From Pelagibius sp050290145 (GTDB taxonomy: Bacteria > Pseudomonadota > Alphaproteobacteria > Kiloniellales > Kiloniellaceae): a DNA stretch of 22,518 nt. Below the pieces are notes generated by a model. That model did no database searches. It saw nothing but the letters and a program-made list of their open reading frames with translations, and had not been told where the DNA came from. Positions 7,301 through 14,723 of the stretch are shown one piece after another. Location: positions 1 through 22,518 of the forward strand of contig JBNKHC010000115.1 in NCBI GenBank assembly GCA_050290145.1, written 5' to 3'. Every line of letters starts with the position of its first letter. Position 1 is the stretch's first letter. The position numbers were made by a program, and so were the translations under genes.

Positions 7301-8431
7301 ATGCGCATCGCGTTCTACGCCCCTTTGAAGCCGCCGACCCATCCCAACCCCTCGGGCGACCGGCAGATGGCGCGCATGTTCGTCCAGGCGCTGGAGCAGG
7401 CCGGCCACGAGGTGGAACTGGCCAGCCGCCTGCGCAGCCGCGAGGCCGAGGGTGACAGCAAGCGCCAGGCGCGCCTGCAGGCGCTGGGGGCGGGGCTCGC
7501 CGATCGCCTGATCCGCCGCTACAAGAAGCTGCCGGCGCGGCGCCGCCCGCAGCTCTGGTTCACCTATCACCTCTACTACAAGGCGCCGGACTGGATCGGC
7601 CCCAAGGTGGCCAAGGCGCTGAAGATCCCCTACGTGGTGGCCGAGGCCTCGGTGGCCTACAAGCGGGCCGACGGTCCCTGGGCGGCGAGCCACAAGGCGG
7701 TTCTGGAGGCCCTGGAGCAGGCAGCGGCGGTCATCACCCTCAATCCCCTGGACGCCAAGCTGATCCCCGACCCGGCCAAGGTGCAGCTGCTGAAACCCTT
7801 CATCGACACCGCGCCCTTCGACGCGGTGCGGCCGCTGCGCGACGACTACCGGGCGGTGCTGGCCAGCGAGCAGCACCTGGACCCGGAACTGCCCTGGCTG
7901 CTGGCCGCGGCCATGATGCGCCCGGGCGACAAGCTGAAGTCCTATCAGATCCTGGCCCAGGCGCTGCGCGCCATCCCCGACATTCCCTGGCAGCTGGTAG
8001 TGGCCGGCGAAGGCCAGGCCTACGACGCGGTGATCCAGGCCTTCACCTGGGCGATGCCGGCGCGGGTGCGCTTTCTCGGCCTGGTGCAGCCGGAGGTCAT
8101 GCCGGCGCTCTATGCCGCCTGTGACCTGCTGGTCTGGCCGGCGGTGAACGAGGCCTTCGGCATGGCCCTGCTGGAGGCGCAGGCCGCCGGCATTCCCGTG
8201 GTCGCCGGGCGCAGCCCGGGCGTCGAGAACGTGGTCGCCGAGGGCGTCACCGGCTACCTCGCCGATCCGGGCCTGGCCACCTTCGCCGCCAGCGTGCGCG
8301 AGATGCTGTCCCAGAAGGCGAGCCGCATCGCCATGGGCAAGGCCGCCCCCAAGGTGATCGCCGAGCAGCACAGCCTGACCGCCGCCGCCAAGCGCCTGAG
8401 CGCCATCCTGGCCGAAGCGAGCAACCCTTGA
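7301..8431 (+). CDS. GT4-family glycosyltransferase
   Basis: 376 aa. Begins directly with a Rossmann strand, MRIAFYAPL, and NPSGDRQMAR. The C-terminal half contains the retaining-GT4 EX7E motif, with Glu284 and Glu292 in EAFGMALLE, followed by AGIPVVAGRSPGVENVV. The ATG at 7301 is chosen because it starts at the first core strand; a TTG at 7286 would add five residues, and neither has a strong ribosome site. It is the only gene of the unit not overlapping its upstream neighbour (37-nt gap after 7263); its TGA overlaps the TTG of the phosphatase gene. The second of two GT4 enzymes in a row, it presumably adds a different residue to the same product (inference). Confidence 0.83.
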   Translation: MRIAFYAPLKPPTHPNPSGDRQMARMFVQALEQAGHEVELASRLRSREAEGDSKRQARLQALGAGLADRLIRRYKKLPARRRPQLWFTYHLYYKAPDWIGPKVAKALKIPYVVAEASVAYKRADGPWAASHKAVLEALEQAAAVITLNPLDAKLIPDPAKVQLLKPFIDTAPFDAVRPLRDDYRAVLASEQHLDPELPWLLAAAMMRPGDKLKSYQILAQALRAIPDIPWQLVVAGEGQAYDAVIQAFTWAMPARVRFLGLVQPEVMPALYAACDLLVWPAVNEAFGMALLEAQAAGIPVVAGRSPGVENVVAEGVTGYLADPGLATFAASVREMLSQKASRIAMGKAAPKVIAEQHSLTAAAKRLSAILAEASNP

Positions 8432-9030
8432 GCCGACTGCTGCTGATCCGTCACGGCGCCACCGCCTGGAACGAGGCCGGGCGCATCCAGGGGCGCAGCG
8501 ACCCGCCGCTTTCGCCGGCCGGCCGCGCCGACGTGGAAAGCTGGCGGCTGCCGCCGGAGGCCGAAGGCGCCCGCTGGATCTGCAGCCCGCTGACCCGCGC
8601 CCGCGATACCGCCGAGATCCTGCACGGCGCGCCGGTGCAGACCGAACCGCTGCTGATCGAAACCGACTGGGGCGCCTGGGAGGGCCGCACCCTGGCCGAG
8701 CTGCGCGACGAGCTGGGCCCCGAGATGGCCGACAACGAAGCCCGCGGCCTGGATTTCCGCCCGCCCGGCGGCGAGAGCCCGCGCGACGTGCAGCAGCGGG
8801 TGCTGCCCCTGCTGGCGGCGCTGGCCCAGGAGACCCCCGGTAGCGCCGGCACCGTCGTCGCCGTGACCCACAAGGGCGTCATCCGCGCCGTCTACGCCCT
8901 GGCCTCAGGCTGGGACATGCGCGACAAGCCGCCGGTGAACCTGCGCAGTGGCTGCGCCCAGGGCTTCATCCTGGCCCCCGGCGGCCGCCCCGAGATCGAC
9001 ACCCTCAACCTGCCGCTGGCCCCCGCATGA
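8428..9030 (+). CDS. Histidine phosphatase family protein
   Basis: 200 aa. Phosphoglycerate-mutase-like superfamily: the catalytic RHG motif gives Arg8-His9, followed by NEAGRIQGRSDPPLSPAG; Arg57 or Arg59 lies in the SPLTRARDTAE segment; acidic ETDWGAWEG (Glu78, Glu85); second catalytic His148 in THKGV. The phospho-His chemistry is therefore intact. No signal peptide, so cytoplasmic. TTG start overlapping the upstream TGA (TTGA), and its own TGA overlaps the next ATG. Superfamily members dephosphorylate sugars, nucleotides and cofactor precursors; inside a glycosyltransferase unit, removal of phosphate from a sugar-phosphate or lipid-head-group intermediate is a reasonable guess, but the substrate cannot be read from sequence. 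Confidence 0.9.
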   Translation: MSRLLLIRHGATAWNEAGRIQGRSDPPLSPAGRADVESWRLPPEAEGARWICSPLTRARDTAEILHGAPVQTEPLLIETDWGAWEGRTLAELRDELGPEMADNEARGLDFRPPGGESPRDVQQRVLPLLAALAQETPGSAGTVVAVTHKGVIRAVYALASGWDMRDKPPVNLRSGCAQGFILAPGGRPEIDTLNLPLAPA

Positions 9031-10232
9031 CCGCGTCCGCTTCCCAACGCGCCGACGTCCTGCTCTACGTGCAGCACCTGCTCGGCATCGGCCACATCCG
9101 CCGCGCCGCGGTGCTGGCCCGCGCCTTCCACCGTGCCGGGCTGAAAGTGGTCTTCGTCACCGGCGGCCTGCCGGTGACCGGCCTGGGCCTGGACGAGATC
9201 GAGGTGGTGCAGCTGCCGCCAGCGCGAACCCAGGACGAAAGCTTCGCCGTCATCCTGGACGAACACGACCGGCCGATCGACGAGGCCTGGAAGACGCGGC
9301 GCCGCGAGCTGCTGCTGGAGGTCTACCGGCGCTGCCGCCCGCGGGTGGTGATGACCGAGCTCTATCCCTTCGGGCGCCGCAAGATGCGCTTCGAGCTCAA
9401 TCCGCTGATCGAGGCGGCGCGCGCCGACAGCCCGCCGGCGCTCATCGCCTGCTCCCTGCGCGACATCATCAACCGGCCGGAGCAGGCGGAGAAGATCGCC
9501 TGGATGCTCGACCACTTCACCCGGCAGTTCGACGTCGTCTACATGCACGGCGACCGGCGCTTCTTCCGCCTGGAGGACAGCTTTCCGGAAAGCGAAGCGG
9601 TGGCCCAGCGCCTGCACTACACCGGCTACGTGACCGAGGCCGGGCGGGCCGTCGCCGCCGCGCGGCAGTCGGACGACACGACAGGCCGCGGCGAGGTCAT
9701 CGTCTCCGCCGGCGGCGGCGCTGTGGGCGCGGCCCTGCTGCGCACCGCCCTGGCGGCGCGGCCGCTGTCGCCCCTGGCCGAGACACCCTGGCGGCTGCTG
9801 GTCGGCCCCAACCTGCCTGAGGCGGATTTCGAGGCCATGGTCGAAGCGGCGCCGGAGGGCGTGGTGGTGGAGCGGGCGCGTCCCGACTTCGTTGCCCTGC
9901 TGAGCCGCGCCAGGCTGTCGATCAGCCAGGGCGGCTACAACACCCTGATGGAAGTTCTGGCGACCGGCGTGCCGGCGGTGATCGTGCCCTTTGCCGGCGG
10001 CTCCGAGACCGAGCAGACCCAGCGCGCCCAGATGCTGGCGGAGAACGACCTGATCACCGTCGTTGCCGAGGACGGGCTCTCCCCCGAAAGCCTGGCCGCC
10101 GGCATCGCCGGGGCGCTGGCCCAGGGCGGCGCCGCCGCTAAGACGATCGGGGGCAGGGCGCCGTTCCGGCTGGACGGCGCCGAGGAGACCGCCCGCCACC
10201 TCATCGCCCGCATGAAGGAGGCCGCCGAATGA
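9027..10232 (+). CDS. GT-B-fold glycosyltransferase, MurG/GT28-like (paralogue 2)
   Basis: 401 aa. Same architecture as the gene at 4721: glycine loop GIGHIRR (20-26) after the first strand, a central LRD segment, YTGYV, and a C-terminal donor loop SQGGYNT (300-306), followed by PAVIVPF and SETEQTQRA, a very typical GT28 C-terminal pattern. Its C-terminal loop is closer to the canonical family than that of paralogue 1, suggesting the two have diverged to different donors or acceptors (inference). ATG overlaps the phosphatase stop (ATGA) and its own stop overlaps the deacetylase start. Probably a peripheral membrane enzyme on the cytoplasmic side; no membrane helix is evident. Confidence 0.78.
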   Translation: MTASASQRADVLLYVQHLLGIGHIRRAAVLARAFHRAGLKVVFVTGGLPVTGLGLDEIEVVQLPPARTQDESFAVILDEHDRPIDEAWKTRRRELLLEVYRRCRPRVVMTELYPFGRRKMRFELNPLIEAARADSPPALIACSLRDIINRPEQAEKIAWMLDHFTRQFDVVYMHGDRRFFRLEDSFPESEAVAQRLHYTGYVTEAGRAVAAARQSDDTTGRGEVIVSAGGGAVGAALLRTALAARPLSPLAETPWRLLVGPNLPEADFEAMVEAAPEGVVVERARPDFVALLSRARLSISQGGYNTLMEVLATGVPAVIVPFAGGSETEQTQRAQMLAENDLITVVAEDGLSPESLAAGIAGALAQGGAAAKTIGGRAPFRLDGAEETARHLIARMKEAAE

Positions 10233-11080
10233 CGACGCCGGCGACAACAGACGGCGGGGCCTTGGGGGGCGGGCCGTCAGGGACCTGGACGCCGGGGGCC
10301 TGGACGGCCCTGGAGGCGGAGCTGGATGCCTGGGCGGCGGCCGGGCGCGAGGCGCAGATCTGGTGGCGCGACGACGACGCCGCCGCCCCCTCGCCGGCGC
10401 TGGAGCGGCTGCTCGAGCTGGCCGCCGGCCAGGCCGCACCCCTGGCCCTGGCGGTGATCCCGGCCAAGGCGGAAGGCGCCCTGGCCGCCCTCCTGGACAG
10501 TCGGAGCGCGCAGACGGCGGTGCTCCAGCACGGCTTCGCCCACGTCAACAACGCCGGCAGCCTTGCAGGCCCGGGCGCCAAGAAGTGCGAGCTGGTCGAC
10601 CCGCAGGCCCGCCCGGCGGTCCTGGACGAGCTGCGCCGCGGGCGCGAGGGCCTGGCCGAACGCTTCGGCCGGCGTTTCCTGCCGGTGCTGGTGCCGCCGT
10701 GGAACCGCATCGCCGCGGCGCTGCTGCCGCAACTGCCGGGCCTTGGCTTCGCCGGGCTTTCCACCTACAAGGCCCGTACCGCCGCCGAGGCGGCCCCGGG
10801 GCTGCTGCAAGTGAACTGCCACCTGGACCTCATGCAATGGCGCCCTGAACGCCGCTTTCTGGGCGCCGAGGCCACGCTGGCTCTGCTGAGCGGGCACCTG
10901 GCGGCCAAGCGGCAGGGCACGGCCGACCCCGGCGAGCCCAGCGGCATCCTCAGCCACCATGAGGTGCATGACGGCGCGGCCTGGGACTTTCTGGGCGAGT
11001 TGCTGGCCCGTCTTACCGCACACCGTGCGGTGCGGCTGCTGCCGGCGACGGCCGTTTTCACGCGGGAGGCGGCCCGATGA
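10229..11080 (+). CDS. Polysaccharide deacetylase-like protein
   Basis: 283 aa. Motifs resemble carbohydrate-esterase-4/NodB-type deacetylases: RDDDA with Asp48-Asp50 near the start of the barrel (metal/base Asp pair), HGFAH with His101 and His105 in the place of the usual H-x3-H metal motif, PPWNR (156-160) as the arginine/proline motif, and LSHHEVHD with His243, His244 and His247 near the end. No signal peptide is apparent: the first 25 residues are Gly/Thr/Ala-rich, not hydrophobic. This suggests cytoplasmic action on a lipid-linked or soluble precursor rather than secreted-polymer trimming. ATGA overlap at both ends. Fold assignment is by motif; substrate unknown. It could instead be a related non-deacetylase metal-dependent barrel. 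Confidence 0.7.
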   Translation: MTTPATTDGGALGGGPSGTWTPGAWTALEAELDAWAAAGREAQIWWRDDDAAAPSPALERLLELAAGQAAPLALAVIPAKAEGALAALLDSRSAQTAVLQHGFAHVNNAGSLAGPGAKKCELVDPQARPAVLDELRRGREGLAERFGRRFLPVLVPPWNRIAAALLPQLPGLGFAGLSTYKARTAAEAAPGLLQVNCHLDLMQWRPERRFLGAEATLALLSGHLAAKRQGTADPGEPSGILSHHEVHDGAAWDFLGELLARLTAHRAVRLLPATAVFTREAAR

Positions 11081-11616
11081 AGCTGTACCGCTACCCGCCG
11101 CGGGCCCTCTTGGGGGACTATCTGCGCAGCGCCGCCGGCCTCTTCGTCGGCCTCGGGGTGCTGCTGGCGGTGCCGCCGTCGCCGGTGGTGGTGATCATTT
11201 TCGGCTCCGTCGCCTTGCTTTTCGCCGTTTTCGGCCTGCGCACCGCCCACCGCCACAAGCTGCGGGTCGCCGTCACCGACGACGAGATCGCCTGCCGCGG
11301 CGCCACCACCAAGATCATGCCCTGGGGGCGGATCGAGGCCATGAAACTGCGCTATTTTGGCTCACGGCGCAGCAAATGGCGGCCGCTGGGCAGCGGATTC
11401 ATGCAGCTGACGCTGAAGGGCGGCGGCACCGCCATGACCTTCGAATCCTCCCTTGAGGGTTTCGACCGGCTGGCCGGGCGGGCCGCCATGGCCATGCACG
11501 CGCGCGGCCTGGCGCTGGATCCGGCGACAAGCAGCAACCTCATCGAGCTGGGCATCGATCCGGCCGGCGAGGAAAACGAGGGAGAAAGCGGCGGGGAGAC
11601 CGACCAAAAGGGGTAG
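11077..11616 (+). CDS. Small membrane protein of unknown function (two-helix plus PH-like domain)
   Basis: 179 aa, not recognised as a named family. Two hydrophobic helices (about 16-33 and 37-54) form a hairpin, and short flanking loops suggest both ends face the cytoplasm. Residues 60-145 alternate strands (LRVAVTDDEIACRG, KIMPWGRIEAMKLRY, GFMQLTLKG), reminiscent of bacterial PH-like domains in small membrane proteins; this is inference. The C-terminal tail (163-179) is acidic and probably disordered. Its ATG overlaps the deacetylase stop, so it is the last member of the seven-gene unit. It could be a membrane anchor or scaffold for the soluble glycosyltransferases. Confidence 0.72.
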   Translation: MKLYRYPPRALLGDYLRSAAGLFVGLGVLLAVPPSPVVVIIFGSVALLFAVFGLRTAHRHKLRVAVTDDEIACRGATTKIMPWGRIEAMKLRYFGSRRSKWRPLGSGFMQLTLKGGGTAMTFESSLEGFDRLAGRAAMAMHARGLALDPATSSNLIELGIDPAGEENEGESGGETDQKG

Positions 11617-11673
11617 CGGCGGCGGAGGATAACCAGACGGGTGCGATTCGCCGCCAAACGTCCTATAAACGCA

Positions 11674-11737
11674 ACGCGGGCTTATAGAAACGCGGTCTTA
11701 TAAATACGCGGGCTTAGAAAAGCGCGTTCAAGTAGAA
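11674..11737. repeat. Tandem 16-bp repeat array upstream of the peptide ABC operon
   Basis: Three head-to-tail units with exact 16-bp period (11674-11689, 11690-11705, 11706-11721), consensus ACGCGGGCTTATAGAA, followed by a decayed fourth copy (11722-11737, 11 of 16 matches to the first). A partial related segment, CCTATAAACGC, lies just upstream. The array is far more A+T-rich than its surroundings and lies 34 bp before the GTG at 11771. It could be a multi-site operator, a set of -10-like boxes, or a decaying minisatellite. Confidence 0.75.
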
Positions 11738-11770
11738 CGGGCGGGATTTGACAGGGGACTGGGGACAAGG

Positions 11771-13720
11771 GTGCGGGACCTGTTACGCATAAGGGATCTG
11801 CGGATCAGCTTCGATCTGCCGGAAGGCCGGCTCGAGGCGGTCCGCGGCGTTAGTTTCCGTGTGCCCGCCGGCAAGACGGTGGCCCTGGTGGGCGAGTCGG
11901 GCTCCGGCAAGTCCGTGGTCAGCCAGGCGATCATGGGCATCCTGCCCCGCACGGCGCAGATCGACGCCGGGCGTATCCTGTTCCACGATCCGGTGCTGGC
12001 CGCCGACCGCGCCGAGACCATGATCGATATCGCCGGGCTGCACCCGGAAAGCGCCGAGATGCGGGCGATCCGCGGCGGGCGCATCTCCATCATCTTCCAG
12101 GAGCCCATGACCTCGCTGTCGCCGGTGCACACCGTCGGCAACCAGATTTGCGAGGCGCTGCACCTGCATCGCCGGGTCAGCGAAGCCGAAGGCCACGTCC
12201 TGGCCACGGAAATGCTGCGCCTGGTCGGCTTCCCGGACCCGGACAAGGCGATGAAGACCTATCCCTTCGAGCTGTCCGGCGGCCTGCGCCAGCGGGCCAT
12301 GATCGCCATGGCCCTGGTCTGCCGCCCGGCGCTGCTGATCGCCGACGAACCGACCACCGCGCTGGACGTCACCATCCAGGCGCAGATCCTGAAGCTGATC
12401 AAGGACCTGCAGGCCGAGCTGGGCATGGCGGTGCTGATCATCACCCATGACCTGGGCGTGGTGGCCAACGTCGCCGACGAGGTGGTGGTGATGTACCACG
12501 GCGAGGTCATGGAAAGCGGCACGCTGGAAGACATCTTCCACGATCCGCAGCACCCTTACCTCAAGGCGCTGCTGCGCGCGGTGCCGCGCTTCCACATGAA
12601 GCCCGGCGAGCGCCTGGTGCCGATCCGCGAGATCCGGCAAAGCGACGACAGCGCCTTCCTGGGCAAAGCCAAGGCGCACGACAACCACGGCGGCGGCGCC
12701 CTGCTGAAGGTCGAGCACGTCAGCAAGAACTTCACCATCCGCAAGGCCGGCCTGTTCAACCACGACAAGGAAGCCAGCCTGCTGGCGGTCGACGACGTCA
12801 GCTTCACGGTCAGGCGCGGCGAATGCCTGGGCCTGGTTGGCGAGAGCGGCTGCGGCAAGACCACCTTGTCCAAGATGATCATGCGCGCGCTGAAGCCCGA
12901 CAGCGGCAGCATCACCTTCATGGACAGGGAAGCCGGCGAGACCGACGTGCTGCAGCTGGCAGGCGACGACCTGATGGCGTTCCGCCGCAAGATCCAGTTC
13001 GTCTTCCAGGACCCCTTCTCTTCCCTGAACCCGCGCATGACCGTCGGCGACATCCTGGCCGAGCCGCTGCTGATCCACGGCATCGGCACGCCGGCCGAAC
13101 GGCGTCAGATCGTCGAGGAGTTGATGGGGGTGGTCGGCCTCAACCGGAACCACATCCGGCGCTATCCGCACAGCTTCTCCGGCGGCCAGCGCCAGCGCAT
13201 CGGCATCGCCCGCGCCCTGGCCCTGCATCCGCAGCTGGTGATCTGCGACGAGCCGGTCTCCGCCCTGGACGTCTCGATCCAGGCCCAGGTGCTGAACCTG
13301 CTGAAGGACCTGCAACGCAACCTGGGGCTCACCTACATCTTCATCAGCCACAACCTGGCGGTGGTCGACTACATCGCCGACCGCATCGCCGTGATGTGCC
13401 GCGGCCGACTGGTGGAAGTCGCACCGCGCGCGCAGCTGTTCCGCGCGCCGCTGCATCCCTACACCAAGGCCCTGCTGGCGGCGGTGCCCGAGCCGAGCCT
13501 GGACCAGCGCCTCGACCTCACCGCGCTGTTGCAGGGCCGCGCCTCCGAGCCCGCGGCCTGGCCCGAGCCTTTCCGCATCAGCGGCGAAAGCCGTCTGGCC
13601 ATGATCGAACTGGGCGACGGCCACTTCGTGCGCGCCCACGAGGATGCCGCCGAGGAACTGGTCCGGTGTTACGCTCAGCTAGTGTCCGCCGGCGCAACCT
13701 CGCAGAAAGCCGAAGTCTGA
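11771..13720 (+). CDS. Peptide-type ABC importer ATPase with two fused nucleotide-binding domains
   Basis: 649 aa, a DppD-DppF/YejF-type fusion that powers uptake of dipeptides, oligopeptides or related solutes. Domain 1: Walker A GESGSGKS (41-48), LSGGLRQR signature, Walker B LLIADEP. Domain 2: Walker A GESGCGKT (357-364), FSGGQRQR signature, Walker B LVICDEP. Each domain is followed by the typical HPY-KALL-AVP Opp/Dpp extension. All catalytic motifs are intact, in contrast to the ABC protein at 1785. GTG start at 11771 with GGGGACAAGG directly upstream. First gene of a three-gene unit, 4 bp before the first permease, and preceded by a 16-bp repeat array. The precise substrate is not visible because no binding protein is present here. 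Confidence 0.92.
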   Translation: MRDLLRIRDLRISFDLPEGRLEAVRGVSFRVPAGKTVALVGESGSGKSVVSQAIMGILPRTAQIDAGRILFHDPVLAADRAETMIDIAGLHPESAEMRAIRGGRISIIFQEPMTSLSPVHTVGNQICEALHLHRRVSEAEGHVLATEMLRLVGFPDPDKAMKTYPFELSGGLRQRAMIAMALVCRPALLIADEPTTALDVTIQAQILKLIKDLQAELGMAVLIITHDLGVVANVADEVVVMYHGEVMESGTLEDIFHDPQHPYLKALLRAVPRFHMKPGERLVPIREIRQSDDSAFLGKAKAHDNHGGGALLKVEHVSKNFTIRKAGLFNHDKEASLLAVDDVSFTVRRGECLGLVGESGCGKTTLSKMIMRALKPDSGSITFMDREAGETDVLQLAGDDLMAFRRKIQFVFQDPFSSLNPRMTVGDILAEPLLIHGIGTPAERRQIVEELMGVVGLNRNHIRRYPHSFSGGQRQRIGIARALALHPQLVICDEPVSALDVSIQAQVLNLLKDLQRNLGLTYIFISHNLAVVDYIADRIAVMCRGRLVEVAPRAQLFRAPLHPYTKALLAAVPEPSLDQRLDLTALLQGRASEPAAWPEPFRISGESRLAMIELGDGHFVRAHEDAAEELVRCYAQLVSAGATSQKAEV

Positions 13721-13724
13721 TCCC

Positions 13725-14723
13725 ATGCTGAGCTATTTCGCCCGACGCCTTCTGGTGATGATCCCGACCCTGCTGGTGATCAGCCTGGTGGTTTTCGTCA
13801 TCATCCAGCTGCCCCCGGGCGACTATCTGGAGACTCTGATCAGCGAGATGCAGGCCCAGGGCGAGAACATCGACCCGGCACGCATCGCATTCCTGCGTCA
13901 GCAGTACGGCCTCGACAGGCCGATAATCGAGCAATACTGGGTCTGGCTCATCGGCCTGCTGCACGGCGATCTCGGCTACTCCTTCGAGTTCGAGCTGCCG
14001 GTGGTGGACGTGATCGGCGACCGCTTCTGGTTCACCGCCCTGCTGGCCCTCTCCACCACGCTGTTCACCTATGTCATCTCCTTCCCCATCGGCATCTACT
14101 CGGCGGTGCGGCAGTACTCGCTCGGCGACTACGCGGCGACCTTCGTCGGCTACTTCGGACTGGCCATGCCGAACTTCCTCTTCGCGCTGGTGCTGCTGTA
14201 CTACGCCAATGTCTGGTTCGACCTGTCGATCGGCGGCTTGATGGACCCCAAGTACCTCGACGCGCCCTGGTCCCTGGAAAAGGCGCTCTCGGTCATGAAC
14301 CACCTGTGGATCCCGATGATCGTCATCGGGACCTCCGGCACCGCGGCGATGATCCGGCGGCTGCGCGCCAACATGCTGGACGAGTTGCAGAAGCAATATG
14401 TGGTGACGGCGCGCGCCAAGGGTCTCTCGCCGGTCAAGGCGGTCCTGAAGTATCCGCTGCGCATGTCCTTGAACCACTTCATCGCCGACATCGGCCAGAT
14501 CCTGCCGGCGGTGATCTCCGGCGCCGCGCTGGTCTCCGTGGTCATGGACCTGCCGACCAACGGGCCGCTGCTGCTGCGTTCGCTGCAGAGCCAGGACATG
14601 TACCTGGCCGGCGCCTTTCTGATGTTCGAAGCGGTGCTGGTGGTGATCGGCGTCTTCGTCTCCGACGTGCTGCTGGCGATGCTCGATCCGCGCATCCGCC
14701 TGGGCGAGGGAGCGACGAAATGA
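13725..14723 (+). CDS. Peptide-type ABC importer permease (DppB/YejB-like)
   Basis: 332 aa integral membrane protein with about six helices; the first, LLVMIPTLLVISLVVFVIIQL, starts near residue 9. The Opp/Dpp-B hallmark QYGLDRPIIEQYWVWL appears at about 60-75, and the cytoplasmic EAA-type loop TARAKGLSPVKAVLKYPLR, which docks on the ATPase, lies about 100 residues from the end. ATG at 13725 follows the ATPase stop by 4 bp; its TGA overlaps the ATG of the next permease (ATGA). It forms a heterodimeric channel with the product of 14720. Confidence 0.93.
   Translation: MLSYFARRLLVMIPTLLVISLVVFVIIQLPPGDYLETLISEMQAQGENIDPARIAFLRQQYGLDRPIIEQYWVWLIGLLHGDLGYSFEFELPVVDVIGDRFWFTALLALSTTLFTYVISFPIGIYSAVRQYSLGDYAATFVGYFGLAMPNFLFALVLLYYANVWFDLSIGGLMDPKYLDAPWSLEKALSVMNHLWIPMIVIGTSGTAAMIRRLRANMLDELQKQYVVTARAKGLSPVKAVLKYPLRMSLNHFIADIGQILPAVISGAALVSVVMDLPTNGPLLLRSLQSQDMYLAGAFLMFEAVLVVIGVFVSDVLLAMLDPRIRLGEGATK

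Noticed and set aside
11674..11737. The 16-bp repeats as a CRISPR array
   Set aside because: Units are directly adjacent without spacers, too short, and no cas gene is present.
11783..13639. 618-codon minus-strand reading frame opposite the double ATPase gene
   Set aside because: Antisense shadow: the plus-strand frame carries complete Walker A, signature and Walker B motifs twice, while the antisense product shows no recognisable domain.
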